Notes under the pieces: model-generated
The model's input: the letters and a program-made list of their open reading frames with translations, nothing else
Told to the model about the DNA's origin: nothing
Databases searched by the model: none
Translations under genes and position numbers: made by a program
Assembly: GCF_000282315.2 (NCBI RefSeq)
Contig: NZ_AKJN02000007.1
Span: forward strand, 682,001-746,000
Source of the DNA: Pseudomonas sp. GM41(2012)
Lineage (GTDB): Bacteria > Pseudomonadota > Gammaproteobacteria > Pseudomonadales > Pseudomonadaceae
Length of the DNA stretch: 64,000 nucleotides
Direction of reading: 5' to 3'
Shown: in pieces, positions 51,101 through 60,748 of the stretch
Layout: every line of letters begins with the position of its first letter
How positions within the stretch are numbered: the first letter of the stretch is position 1

Positions 51101-51909
51101 ACCAGCAGATCGTTCCAGAATGTACGATGATCGAGGACGTTACCGACCCAGTGCTCCTGAATTTCATTGATTTCGTTCGGGGACATGTCCGCCAGGACTT
51201 TATCCAGAATGCCGACCAGTACCTTGTTGTTCCGGGGCACGCCCATCGCCAATTGATAGCGATAGGGGGTTTCGCCGCTGACGTAGAGCCCGTCGAGCTT
51301 GAGCTGACGCAGGCTCCAGACGCTAGAGGCGAGATCGCCGACCACCGCATCCACTTCATCGGTAGCCAGCGCCTGCAGCGCTGAGCTGACGTTGGGCATC
51401 GCCACCAGATTGAGGTCGGGATTGTGGGTGCGCAACAGCTCGTGGGGTGCGTAGTTTTCCACCACGGCGACTTTCAGGCCGTACAAGTCTTTGAGTTTGC
51501 GTGGCTGTGGGCCTCCGACATGGGCAAGGATGACAATCGGAAAGTCCAGGTAGGGGCGGGTGAATGAGAGGTAAGTCTGGCGCTCCGGGGTCGACATGAT
51601 GCCGGGCAACAGGTCCAGCTTGGCTTGTTTGGCCTGTTCCAGGACGGCGGTCCAGCTGACGGGCTCGATGGGCGTGAGCTTGATGGCCAGGGTTTGACGG
51701 ATCCGGTCGATATAGTCTGCTGCAAGGCCCTGATAGCGGCCCTGATCGTCGCGAAACTCGAAGGGTGGCCATGACGCATCGACACCCAGACGCAAGTTTG
51801 GGTGAGCCGCCAGCCAGCTACGTTCTTCGTCGGTCAGAGTCAGCGCGCCAGCCGTTGCGGTCCAGGTCAATAGCGACAGCAAAAAAAGCACGGTCGGCAG
51901 TCTGGGCAT
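48163..51909 (-). CDS. rmcA: RmcA-type sensor: periplasmic SBP, PAS tandem, GGDEF and EAL
   Basis: A 1248-residue inner membrane sensor. Signal peptide (1-22), periplasmic solute-binding (Venus-flytrap) domain (about 28-250, NLRLGVDASWPPFEF), one membrane helix (about 265-290), four PAS/PAC units (about 305-800), GGDEF (about 810-975) and EAL (about 985-1235). Both enzymatic signatures are intact: ARLGGDEFIIL and GAEALIRWRHP. The layout and the position next to rpoD match P. aeruginosa PA0575/RmcA, a phenazine- and redox-responsive c-di-GMP phosphodiesterase, as I recall. The symbol is given on that basis. Phenazine or heme sensing here is not shown. Confidence 0.88.
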   Translation of the reverse strand: MPRLPTVLFLLSLLTWTATAGALTLTDEERSWLAAHPNLRLGVDASWPPFEFRDDQGRYQGLAADYIDRIRQTLAIKLTPIEPVSWTAVLEQAKQAKLDLLPGIMSTPERQTYLSFTRPYLDFPIVILAHVGGPQPRKLKDLYGLKVAVVENYAPHELLRTHNPDLNLVAMPNVSSALQALATDEVDAVVGDLASSVWSLRQLKLDGLYVSGETPYRYQLAMGVPRNNKVLVGILDKVLADMSPNEINEIQEHWVGNVLDHRTFWNDLLVYGLPGMLLLIIVLAMVIRINRRLSSEIARRVDLEQELRSSEYHYRGLVESLSAIAWEARISDFTYSYVSPHAEDLLGYPLSHWLIPGFWRNIIHPADLTRAQTFCDHEVLAGRDHSHDYRVITADGRCIWVRDIVSLIEHGHEPVMRGLMIDISDAKRTEEALRLSEQKFASVFQQCPDILVIARLSDGCLLEVNEAFEEQIGLKAEDVIGQTATDLNIWGIPGVGPGLLQRLQAGSIRNLEMPFRRNNGQVFTGLISAEPFDLDTTPALVVVVRDISQLKETQQQLQTSEEKFAKAFHASPDGLLLSRQSDGLLIEVNEGFSRITGFNSAMSVDRSALELGIWVNLNERKQMLDLLHRDGFVRDFSCHIRRSDGQIRLCEVSSRPLPIGDEDCMLTIARDITERHLMQEKLQQAATVFESTAEGVLITDTQQHISAVNRAFTEITGYSESEALGHTPRLLASGLHDSAFYAAMWHQLTAEGHWQGEISNRRKNGELYPSWLTISAVRNRDKFVTHFVAVFADISSLKHAQAKLDYQAHHDPLTGLPNRTLFESRLLTALNNQQENGGQGAVLFLDLDRFKHINDSLGHPVGDLLLKGIAVRLKEQLRDIDTVARLGGDEFIILLPGLQQSSDADNIATKLLNCFGAPFQAGEHEFFISASIGTSLYPKDGCDVATLVKNADAAMYRSKAKGRNRVESYTRDLTAQASERVALEHELRRAIERNELHLHYQPKISLVDHRLVGAEALIRWRHPTFGDVPPEHFIPLAEENGMILQIGDWVLETACRQMFEWNQVYEPVGPLSVNLAGAQLRQPNLLGRIEQLLKDNRLKPGFLQLEITENFIMSQAEEALAVLHQLKHLGVQLAIDDFGTGYSSLSYLKRLPLDILKIDQSFVRGLPDDPHDAAIVRAIIALGRSMQFTIIAEGVETLAQQQFLAAEGCEQIQGYIVSLPLPPEEFAATFLRIAISDFSDSTAEKPSL

Positions 51910-51997
51910 AACGGTCTCGTTATGGCTCGGGGAATGTTTCGAGTGTAGACGGGCAATTCGGAGGGGGGGAGGTGCGGGGGATTTAATCTGTATAAAA

Positions 51998-52030
51998 GCA
52001 AAACCCCCGGCCTGGGCCGGGGGTTTTGTT
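51998..52030 (-). terminator. rpoD terminator
   Basis: A strong stem CCCCCGGCC / GGCCGGGGG flanked by AAAA and TTTT, directly after the rpoD stop on the minus strand. It is palindromic enough to work in both directions. Confidence 0.93.
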
Positions 52031-52031
52031 A

Positions 52032-53882
<1,851 letters not shown>

Positions 53883-53949
53883 AACACCCTATCCACTGAA
53901 GGTCTTGGCGGGCAAAAAACAAGCCGAGGATTATACCTGAGCTATGACC

Positions 53950-55917
53950 TCACGCGCCAGTTGAGGTCGGGCTTGTTGCGGAAACATTGCGACTTAATAG
54001 GTCGCGCAGTTGATTTTTCTCTTCGGCACTCAGTTCACTTTGACGTGCTTTTCTGAGAAGTTGTTCCAGGTTTCGCTCGCGTTGGCGGGCTGACAAGCTA
54101 GTAATGGTGTCGAAAAACTGTTGTTCAAGGTTATCTCCGTCAATCAGCCATTCCTTTTCCGCCAGCGCCTTGAGCAAACGTCCTTGCTCCGTTCCGTGCC
54201 AGCGTGCAATCAACTGAAATGAGTTTAGCTTGGGATTCTTCTGTACGGCTTCGAGAAGGGCCACCAGTAATTGCGTGTTGGTGTGATCCTCGGCAGCAAA
54301 GTGCCCGGCATCCTCGACTTTCTCGGCCAATTGCGGGTGATGCAATAGCGTGCGCAAGGCGGCCAGGGTTGGCGGCTCTACAGCAGCCGGCACCCGTGGC
54401 GCGCGGGGTTGATCGTGATCACCGCCGCGTTTGCCGTTTTTGTCCCACGGTTTTTTGTCCCATTTTTTGCCGCCGGCGCCGGGTTTCTTCGGCGTCCATT
54501 CCTGCTGCGGCACATACATCTCTTGTGTCTGCGGCTGATGGTAGTCGCTGTAATCCGGCATGGCGTCGTAATCAATGCCCGGGTCGTACGCCGGTGGGGC
54601 CTCCTGAGGAGCGCTTTGCACCAACTGGCTCACGGCTTCACCGCTAAGCCCGGTAATTTCGGTCAGGCGCTGACGCATCAGGATGCGCAGGTTCGCCCCC
54701 GGGACTTTGTCGATCAGCGGCGCGGCGAGGGTGGCCATGTGGGCCTTGCCTTCGAGCGAGCGTGGGTCCGATTCCTCGGTCAGCTGCTGAAAAAAATAAT
54801 CCGCTAAGGGTTGGGCGTGCTGGTTGATCCGTGCGCGGAAGGCATCAGTGCCTTCGGAGCGGACCAGCGTGTCCGGGTCTTCGCCTTCGGGCAGAAACAG
54901 AAAGCGTGCGCGCCGCCCGTCCTGCAGGCTCGGCAGCGCTGCCTCCAATGCCCGCCAGGCGGCATTTCGACCTGCCTGATCGCCGTCGAAACAGAACAGC
55001 ACGTTGGGCACGACGCGAAACAGGCGCTTCAAGTGCTCTTCGCTGGTGGCGGTGCCCAGGGTCGCGACAGCGTTGCGCAGGCCTTGCTGGGCGAGGGCGA
55101 TAACATCCATGTAGCCTTCGACGACGATGATTTCGTCGAGGTTGCGGTTGTTCTTGCGTGCTTCATAAAGGCCGTAGAGTTCCTGGCCCTTATGGAATAC
55201 CGGGGTTTCCGGTGAGTTCAGGTATTTCGGCTTGTCGTCGCCCAATACCCGGCCGCCGAAGGCGATGATTCGCCCGCGGCTGTCGCGGATCGGGAACATC
55301 ACGCGATCGCGGAAGCGGTCATAGCGTTTGCCGGTTTCGGCGTTCTCGATCAGCAGGCCAGCATCGATCATGGCTTTCTGTTGCAGGGTGTCGCTGCTCA
55401 AGTGCTTGAACAGATTGTCCCAGCCAGGCGGGGCAAAGCCGAGGCCGAAGTCTCGGGCGATTTCGCCGGTCAGTCCGCGGCCTTTCAAGTAATCCACAGC
55501 TGCTTTTCGCGATGGATGGCTTTTCAGTGCCTGACGGTAAAAGTCGGCGGCGGCGGTGAGTAGCGGGTAGAGCGGCGAATCGGTCGGCTGCCGCGGTTTG
55601 TGCGGCCGTCCGCTTTCTTCGCGGGGGATTTCCATGCCGGCGGCTTTGGCCAGTTCTTCGACAGCCTGGACGAAATCCAGATTGTCGTGGTCCATCATGA
55701 AGCCGAGGGCGTTGCCGCCAGCGCCGCAGCCAAAGCAATAGTAAAACTGCTTTTCGGGGCTGACGCTGAAGGAGGGGGTTTTCTCTTTGTGAAACGGGCA
55801 GCAGGCGGTGTAGTTCTTGCCAGCCTTTTTCATTTGCAGGCGCGAGCTGACCACATCGACGATGTCGGTGCGGTTCAGAAGGTCGTCAATGAAGCTCTGG
55901 GGAATTAGCCCGGCCAT
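53950..55917 (-). CDS. dnaG: DNA primase
   Basis: A 655-residue primase making RNA primers for replication. The CHC2 zinc ligands are C40, H43, C61 and C64 in CPFHKEK and CFGCGAGGN. The Toprim catalytic core has IIVVEGYMDVIAL and FCFDGDQAG. The C-terminal helical part, which binds helicase DnaB, is preceded by a low-complexity linker (KKWDKKPWDKNGKRGG). It lies between rpsU (482-base gap) and rpoD, as in the conserved macromolecular synthesis operon. Confidence 0.98.
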   Translation of the reverse strand: MAGLIPQSFIDDLLNRTDIVDVVSSRLQMKKAGKNYTACCPFHKEKTPSFSVSPEKQFYYCFGCGAGGNALGFMMDHDNLDFVQAVEELAKAAGMEIPREESGRPHKPRQPTDSPLYPLLTAAADFYRQALKSHPSRKAAVDYLKGRGLTGEIARDFGLGFAPPGWDNLFKHLSSDTLQQKAMIDAGLLIENAETGKRYDRFRDRVMFPIRDSRGRIIAFGGRVLGDDKPKYLNSPETPVFHKGQELYGLYEARKNNRNLDEIIVVEGYMDVIALAQQGLRNAVATLGTATSEEHLKRLFRVVPNVLFCFDGDQAGRNAAWRALEAALPSLQDGRRARFLFLPEGEDPDTLVRSEGTDAFRARINQHAQPLADYFFQQLTEESDPRSLEGKAHMATLAAPLIDKVPGANLRILMRQRLTEITGLSGEAVSQLVQSAPQEAPPAYDPGIDYDAMPDYSDYHQPQTQEMYVPQQEWTPKKPGAGGKKWDKKPWDKNGKRGGDHDQPRAPRVPAAVEPPTLAALRTLLHHPQLAEKVEDAGHFAAEDHTNTQLLVALLEAVQKNPKLNSFQLIARWHGTEQGRLLKALAEKEWLIDGDNLEQQFFDTITSLSARQRERNLEQLLRKARQSELSAEEKNQLRDLLSRNVSATSPTSTGA

Positions 55918-56399
55918 GGCGTTCTCGTCATCTGCGCTGCAATGGATCCGAAACGAAGAGCGGCTGAACGCGGGTCGTTGTTTGAGGCGCGCAAAATGTG
56001 CGGCTCGACCAGTGTCGTCTGCGTAATCGCTGTCGGGAAGTGTATCTGCCGAAAATCCACTGACGTTAGTACCAATCAGTATTCGACTATTTGAAAGTGT
56101 TGCGCTGAAATCCGCTGCGGCCTGTCGATGGCCTCGGATAGCTCATAAGCTGGCACGCAAGAAGGTGCCTTGGGCTGATCGTCGTGAGAGGAATCAGTGG
56201 GTGTGCTCGTCAGTAGCCTTGGAAGGCTCGTCAGAAAAGACGTGCACCGCTGGCAAAAGAGCCAGGTCTGACGCTGTGAAGCAGATTTGTCTTGGTCGCG
56301 TGTGCGGCTTTGACGGTGAAGCATCAAGCGTTTTCCGCAAATGCCATTAGCCCGGCTGAGGGCCGGGCTTGGCAGAAGCTTGCTACGAACGTCTGTGTA
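55918..56399. other. Intergenic region between rpsU and dnaG
   Basis: A 482-base gap in the macromolecular synthesis operon. Near the rpsU end (about 56349-56369) a GC stem AGCCCGGC / GCCGGGCT, with a poor T tract on the minus strand, could be the rpsU terminator or an RNA-processing site. Two open frames in the gap lack ribosome sites and family features. Nested promoters for dnaG and rpoD are expected but cannot be assigned. Confidence 0.6.
56349..56369 (-). terminator. rpsU-proximal hairpin
   Basis: A GC stem-loop directly downstream of rpsU on the minus strand, without a clear T tract. Partial termination between rpsU and dnaG is typical of this operon in enterics, so the hairpin could hold dnaG expression low relative to rpsU. 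Confidence 0.55.
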
Positions 56400-56615
56400 T
56401 TAGTACAGACGAACGGCGCGGCGCTGTTCGCGCTGAACTTTCTTGGCGTGACGCTTAACAGCGGCTGCTGCTTTGCGCTTACGCTCAGAAGTAGGCTTCT
56501 CGTAGAATTCGCGGCTACGAACTTCAGCCAGTACACCGGCTTTTTCGCAGGAGCGCTTGAAACGACGCAGAGCTACGTCGAAGGGTTCGTTCTCTTTTAC
56601 TTTGACGGCTGGCAT
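56400..56615 (-). CDS. rpsU: 30S ribosomal protein S21
   Basis: A 71-residue basic protein beginning [21 protein letters not shown] after the initiator Met. The whole length is typical of S21 ([15 protein letters not shown]-terminus). Binds the 30S platform and helps initiation at structured messages. First gene of the rpsU-dnaG-rpoD operon and divergent from tsaD. Confidence 0.98.
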
Positions 56616-56814
56616 CCAGAGCTACCTTCATTCATTACCGGGGTCAACATCCTCGTGGCAAAAGAGCACTTGAAGACGTCGGTTTTTAAGGGTTGCGGAT
56701 GTTAACCCCTCATCGCTCGGAATGCAAAGCCTCTGATCGAAAACCGCTAGTCGGGGCATCACATGGCGACTATTATGCGCGCCTTCGAATTCAGCCTAAA
56801 CAAGGCGCAAACCC

Positions 56815-57840
56815 ATGCTAGTACTGGGATTAGAAACCTCCTGCGACGAAACCGGTGTCGCATTATATGACAGTGAACGCGGCCTGCTGGCCGACGCGCT
56901 GTTCAGCCAGATCGACCTGCACCGCGCCTATGGCGGGGTCGTGCCGGAGCTGGCCTCGCGTGACCACGTCAAACGCATGCTGCCCTTGATTCGTCAGGTG
57001 TTGGCCGAAGCTGACTGTGTGCCGACCGAGATCGACGCCATCGCTTATACCGCGGGTCCTGGCCTGGTCGGTGCCTTGTTGGTGGGCGCTTCCTGCGCTC
57101 AGGCGCTGGCCTTCGCCTGGGGTATTCCGGCGCTGGGTGTGCACCACATGGAAGGTCACCTGCTGGCACCGATGCTGGAGTCGCAACCACCGGAATTTCC
57201 GTTCGTCGCTTTGTTGGTGTCTGGCGGTCATACGCAGCTGGTTCAGGTCGACGGGATCGGTCAATACACGCTGTTGGGCGAGACCCTCGACGATGCTGCC
57301 GGCGAAGCTTTTGACAAGACCGCGAAGATGATGGGCCTCAATTATCCGGGGGGCCCGGAAATCGCTCGGCTGGCGGAGCAAGGGGTTGCAGGACGTTTCA
57401 CTTTCCCGCGTCCGATGTGCGACCGCCCAGGCCTGGCTTTCAGTTTCAGTGGCTTGAAAACCTTCGCCCTGAACACCTGGCAGCAGAGCGTCAGCGCCGG
57501 GGACGACAGCGAGCAAGCCCGTTGCGACATCTCGCTGGCGTTCCAGCAGGCCGTGGTGGAGACTTTGACCATCAAGTGCAAGCGTGCCCTGAAGCAGGCC
57601 GGTATGAGGCGTCTGGTGATCGCTGGCGGCGTCAGCGCCAACAAGGCACTGCGTACCTCACTGGAGAAGATGCTCGGCGACATGAAGGGCGACGTTTTTT
57701 ATGCCCGTCCGGAGTTTTGCACCGACAACGGCGCGATGATTGCCTTTGCCGGCTGCCAGCGCTTACAGGCCGGTCAGCACGAAAGCCTGGCGATCAGCGT
57801 GCAGGCGCGTTGGCCGATGGAGCAATTATCTGCGCTGTGA
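56815..57840 (+). CDS. tsaD: tRNA N6-adenosine threonylcarbamoyltransferase
   Basis: A 341-residue ASKHA-fold enzyme that with TsaB and TsaE installs t6A37 on ANN-decoding tRNAs. The metal-binding His pair is H111 and H115 in VHHMEGHL. ATP-binding stretches include GLETSCDETG, LLVSGGHTQL and IAGGVSANKAL. Essential or near-essential in most bacteria. Divergent from rpsU with 199 bases between them, as in many gamma-proteobacteria. Confidence 0.98.
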   Translation: MLVLGLETSCDETGVALYDSERGLLADALFSQIDLHRAYGGVVPELASRDHVKRMLPLIRQVLAEADCVPTEIDAIAYTAGPGLVGALLVGASCAQALAFAWGIPALGVHHMEGHLLAPMLESQPPEFPFVALLVSGGHTQLVQVDGIGQYTLLGETLDDAAGEAFDKTAKMMGLNYPGGPEIARLAEQGVAGRFTFPRPMCDRPGLAFSFSGLKTFALNTWQQSVSAGDDSEQARCDISLAFQQAVVETLTIKCKRALKQAGMRRLVIAGGVSANKALRTSLEKMLGDMKGDVFYARPEFCTDNGAMIAFAGCQRLQAGQHESLAISVQARWPMEQLSAL

Positions 57841-57863
57841 TGAGCGGCGCTCATGCCCGGTAT

Positions 57864-58433
57864 TTAAAAATGCCGTTCGCGCCCGGCAAACAGGTCGCGT
57901 AGATTGCCCCGATGACGCCAGACGATCAGTCCCGTGAGTGCGCTCATGGGCAGCAGTGCCGCCGGTTCTTGCCAGGCCAGTAGCGGCAGGGTCAGCGGTG
58001 TAGCGATCAAGGCCGCCAGTGAGCTGGTGCGAGTCAGGTAGAACGTCAGCAGCCAGGCGCAGACCGCCAGCAGTGCGGCGGGCGGGTAGAGGCCCAGCAG
58101 CATGCCGGCAGAGGTGGCGACACCTTTACCGCCGCGGAAGCGAAAGTACAACGGGAACAGGTGACCGATGACGGCGCAGACGCCGATCCAGGCCTGTTCT
58201 TGAAGCGAAAGGCCCGCAACGCCGGCGATCAGTACGGGTAGCAGGCCTTTGAAGAGGTCCCCGATCAAGGTCAGGACGGCGAGTTTTTTGCCGGCCAGGC
58301 GCAACATGTTGGTGGCGCCGGCATTACCCGAGCCACTCATTCGCGGATCGGGGTTACCGGTCAGGCGGCTGAGCAAAATGGCGAAGGACAGAGAGCCGAG
58401 CAGGTAGGCGAGGGTCGCCAGTAACCAAAACAT
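57864..58433 (-). CDS. plsY: Acyl-phosphate glycerol-3-phosphate acyltransferase
   Basis: A 189-residue inner membrane enzyme acylating glycerol-3-phosphate from acyl-phosphate, the first step of phospholipid synthesis in the PlsX-PlsY route. Conserved loops are GSLSFAILLSRL, SGNAGATNMLRLAG and RFRGGKGVATSAG. Convergent with tsaD and divergent from folB. Confidence 0.96.
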   Translation of the reverse strand: MFWLLATLAYLLGSLSFAILLSRLTGNPDPRMSGSGNAGATNMLRLAGKKLAVLTLIGDLFKGLLPVLIAGVAGLSLQEQAWIGVCAVIGHLFPLYFRFRGGKGVATSAGMLLGLYPPAALLAVCAWLLTFYLTRTSSLAALIATPLTLPLLAWQEPAALLPMSALTGLIVWRHRGNLRDLFAGRERHF

Positions 58434-58507
58434 GCTAACTATTCCGGGCGAGGACGCCCTGATTCTAACGGCGCATTGCGCCCTTGTCGTGCAGCGGAGA
58501 AAAGTGC

Positions 58508-58864
58508 TTGGACAGAGTGTTTATCGAGGGCCTGGAAGTCGACACCGTGATTGGTGCCTACGACTGGGAGCGAGGCATCCGACAGTGCTTGCGTCTTGAT
58601 CTGAGTTTCGCCTGGGATAATCGCCCGGCCGCCGCCGGTGATGACCTGACTCTGGCGCTCGATTACGCCAGTGTGTCGTCGCGTATCCAGGCCTTTGCCG
58701 AGCAGGCGCAGTTCCAGCTGGTCGAGACGTTCGCCGAGCGTCTGACGGAAGTCCTGATGAGCGAATTCAACATCACCTGGATGCGCCTCAAGCTGACCAA
58801 GCCAGGCGCCATCCCGGCTGCCACGGGTGGTGTGGGCGTGGAGATCGAGCGCGGATGTCGCTGA
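58508..58864 (+). CDS. folB: Dihydroneopterin aldolase
   Basis: A 118-residue tunnelling-fold enzyme of folate synthesis that cleaves dihydroneopterin to hydroxymethyl-dihydropterin. The start is the TTG at 58508 (DRVFIEGLEVDTVIGAYDWER follows), with GGAG eight bases upstream; the open frame begins eight codons earlier. Catalytic Glu in VIGAYDWER and Lys in LKLTKPGAI are present. Overlaps folK by ten bases. Confidence 0.92.
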   Translation: MDRVFIEGLEVDTVIGAYDWERGIRQCLRLDLSFAWDNRPAAAGDDLTLALDYASVSSRIQAFAEQAQFQLVETFAERLTEVLMSEFNITWMRLKLTKPGAIPAATGGVGVEIERGCR

Positions 58865-59373
58865 CTCAGGTGTTTCTCGGGCTCGGTAGCAATATCGAGC
58901 GCGAATCCCATTTGCAGGCTGGCCTGGAAGCTTTGGCCGGTTTCCTGGTGGATATACGCTGCTCGGCGGTGTTCGAAAGCCAGCCGGTGGGGATCAAGAG
59001 CGGGCCATTCTTCAATTTTGTGGTGTCGGCTTTTACCGATTTGCCGCTGATGGAGCTGGATCGCCGGCTGAAATTCATCGAGGCGGACAACGGCCGGTAT
59101 GCGCCGGATCGCAAGGGTTTGCCGCTGGATATCGACGTGCTGCTGTTCGGCGATCTGGTGGGCAACTTTGATGGCTTGATCCTGCCGCGGGCAGAAATTC
59201 TGAAAAATGCCTTTGTGCTGTGGCCGTTGTCGCTGATTGCGCCGGATCGCGTGCATCCGGGGGTAGGCAAGAGCTTTGCGACGTTGTGGCGCGAGGCGCA
59301 GATTGATCAGGTGTTGGCGCCGGTGGCGTTTGAGTGGCGTGGCGAGCAGCTGACCCCTTCGAATTTGTTGTGA
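58855..59373 (+). CDS. folK: HPPK, 6-hydroxymethyl-dihydropterin pyrophosphokinase
   Basis: A 172-residue enzyme transferring pyrophosphate from ATP to the pterin. Family stretches are FLGLGSNIERE, RKGLPLDIDVLLF (metal-binding Asp pair) and LILPRAEILKNAFVLWPL. It follows folB with a ten-base overlap and ends next to a convergent cca gene, with a perfect inverted repeat between. Probably the housekeeping HPPK of this strain. Confidence 0.95.
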   Translation: MSLTQVFLGLGSNIERESHLQAGLEALAGFLVDIRCSAVFESQPVGIKSGPFFNFVVSAFTDLPLMELDRRLKFIEADNGRYAPDRKGLPLDIDVLLFGDLVGNFDGLILPRAEILKNAFVLWPLSLIAPDRVHPGVGKSFATLWREAQIDQVLAPVAFEWRGEQLTPSNLL

Positions 59374-59376
59374 AGC

Positions 59377-59453
59377 AAAAGATCGCAGCCTTCGGCAGCT
59401 CCTACAGGGGATTGATGTAAATCCGTAGGAGCTGCCGAAGGCTGCGATCTTTT
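59377..59453. repeat. Inverted repeat, perfect 29-bp arms (GATCGCAGCC family)
   Basis: Arms 59377-59405 and 59425-59453 are exact reverse complements (core GATCGCAGCCTTCGGCAGCT) around 19 bases. A different REP class from the GGGAGC family elsewhere. It lies between the convergent ends of folK and cca, and its AAAA/TTTT ends make it a plausible bidirectional terminator. Confidence 0.9.
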
Positions 59454-59461
59454 GATCTTGC

Positions 59462-60685
59462 TTACGCTTGTTCTTTGTAAGCCTTCAACGCCTTGAGCCG
59501 CTCGCGCTTGATCGCCTCACCCAGCTCCGGTCCTTTGAATCCCTTCTCCAGCAACGGCTGAACCGCTACGGTCCGAGCAGCATTCGCCGCCCCTCGCAAA
59601 TAATCAGCCTGTGGGTAACTTCGCTGCTCCAGCCCTTTGCGTCCTCGGGCGTCCATCTCGCACGCTGCGATAAATTCCTCGAACCGCTGCGGCCGACGGT
59701 AAACGTCAAAACTCTGTAGCAACTCCAGCAAAGTCGACGGCTTCAGCTCCAGGGCGCGATGGCCGTGGGTGTGATATTCGCCCACCAGCAGAGCCAGCTC
59801 CTGACAGTCCTTCGGCGCCTTGAAGCGTTCGTTGACCGCTTTTATCAGCTTCAAGCCCTTGTGCTCATGAGCAATGTGTCGGGGCCACTCCTCCTCGGGC
59901 GTCAGTCCCTTGCCGAGGTCGTGCAGCAGGCAGGCCCAACGCACGGTGAGTGGTTGTTTGTGCCGCGCCGCTTGCTCCAGCACGCTCAAAGTGTGCACGC
60001 CTGTGTCGATTTCCGGGTGGTGGGCTTCCGGTTGCGGTACGCCGAACAGGGCATCGACTTCCGGCATCAATACCTTGAGAGCGCCACACTCGCGCAGCAC
60101 TTCGATGAACACCTGTGGCTGATCTTCCATCAGGGCGCGGGAAATTTCCTTCCAGCTGCGTTCGGCGGTCAAGGCTTCCAGTTCGCCTGACTCGCTGAGT
60201 TGGCGCATCAGTTCCAGCGTCTCCGGCGCCACGGTGAAACCGAGCCCCGCGTAACGAGCTGCAAAGCGGGCAACGCGCAGAACCCTGAGCGGATCTTCGG
60301 CAAACGCGGGGGAAACGTGACGAAGCAAGCGTGCCTCGAGATCGCGCTGGCCGTGGTAAGGATCGGTCAGGTTCTGCTGATCGTCTTCGGCCATGGCATT
60401 GATGGTCAGGTCACGACGGATCAGGTCTTCTTCGAGGGTGACTTCGGGGCTGGCATGAAAGGTAAAGCCGCCGTAACCACGACCGCTTTTGCGCTCGGTC
60501 CGGGCGAGGGCGTATTCCTCACCGCTTTTTGGATGAAGAAACACCGGGAAATCCGCACCCACCGGGCGAAAGCCCTTGGCGAGCATTTCTTCAGTGGTGG
60601 CGCCAACCACAACCCAGTCGATGTCGGTGACAGGCTTGCCCAGCAGGCGATCGCGTACCGCACCGCCGACTTTATAAATCTGCAT
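59462..60685 (-). CDS. cca: CCA-adding tRNA nucleotidyltransferase with HD domain
   Basis: A 407-residue class II CCA enzyme. The N-terminal catalytic core has GGAVRDRLLGKPVTDID with D21 and D23. The RRDLTINAMA and basic flexible stretches follow, and a C-terminal HD phosphohydrolase domain has CLLHDLGKG. It builds or repairs tRNA 3' CCA; the HD part can give phosphatase and cyclic phosphodiesterase activity. Stands alone, between folK and spoVR. Confidence 0.96.
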   Translation of the reverse strand: MQIYKVGGAVRDRLLGKPVTDIDWVVVGATTEEMLAKGFRPVGADFPVFLHPKSGEEYALARTERKSGRGYGGFTFHASPEVTLEEDLIRRDLTINAMAEDDQQNLTDPYHGQRDLEARLLRHVSPAFAEDPLRVLRVARFAARYAGLGFTVAPETLELMRQLSESGELEALTAERSWKEISRALMEDQPQVFIEVLRECGALKVLMPEVDALFGVPQPEAHHPEIDTGVHTLSVLEQAARHKQPLTVRWACLLHDLGKGLTPEEEWPRHIAHEHKGLKLIKAVNERFKAPKDCQELALLVGEYHTHGHRALELKPSTLLELLQSFDVYRRPQRFEEFIAACEMDARGRKGLEQRSYPQADYLRGAANAARTVAVQPLLEKGFKGPELGEAIKRERLKALKAYKEQA

Positions 60686-60748
60686 AAAAAACCTCCGTTA
60701 GCTCGACAGAATAACCTTTGCGTCGAACCTCCGGAGGCAGAAACAGGA

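Noticed and set aside
56076..56327. 83-residue open frame between rpsU and dnaG
   Set aside because: No ribosome site or recognisable domain; likely chance.
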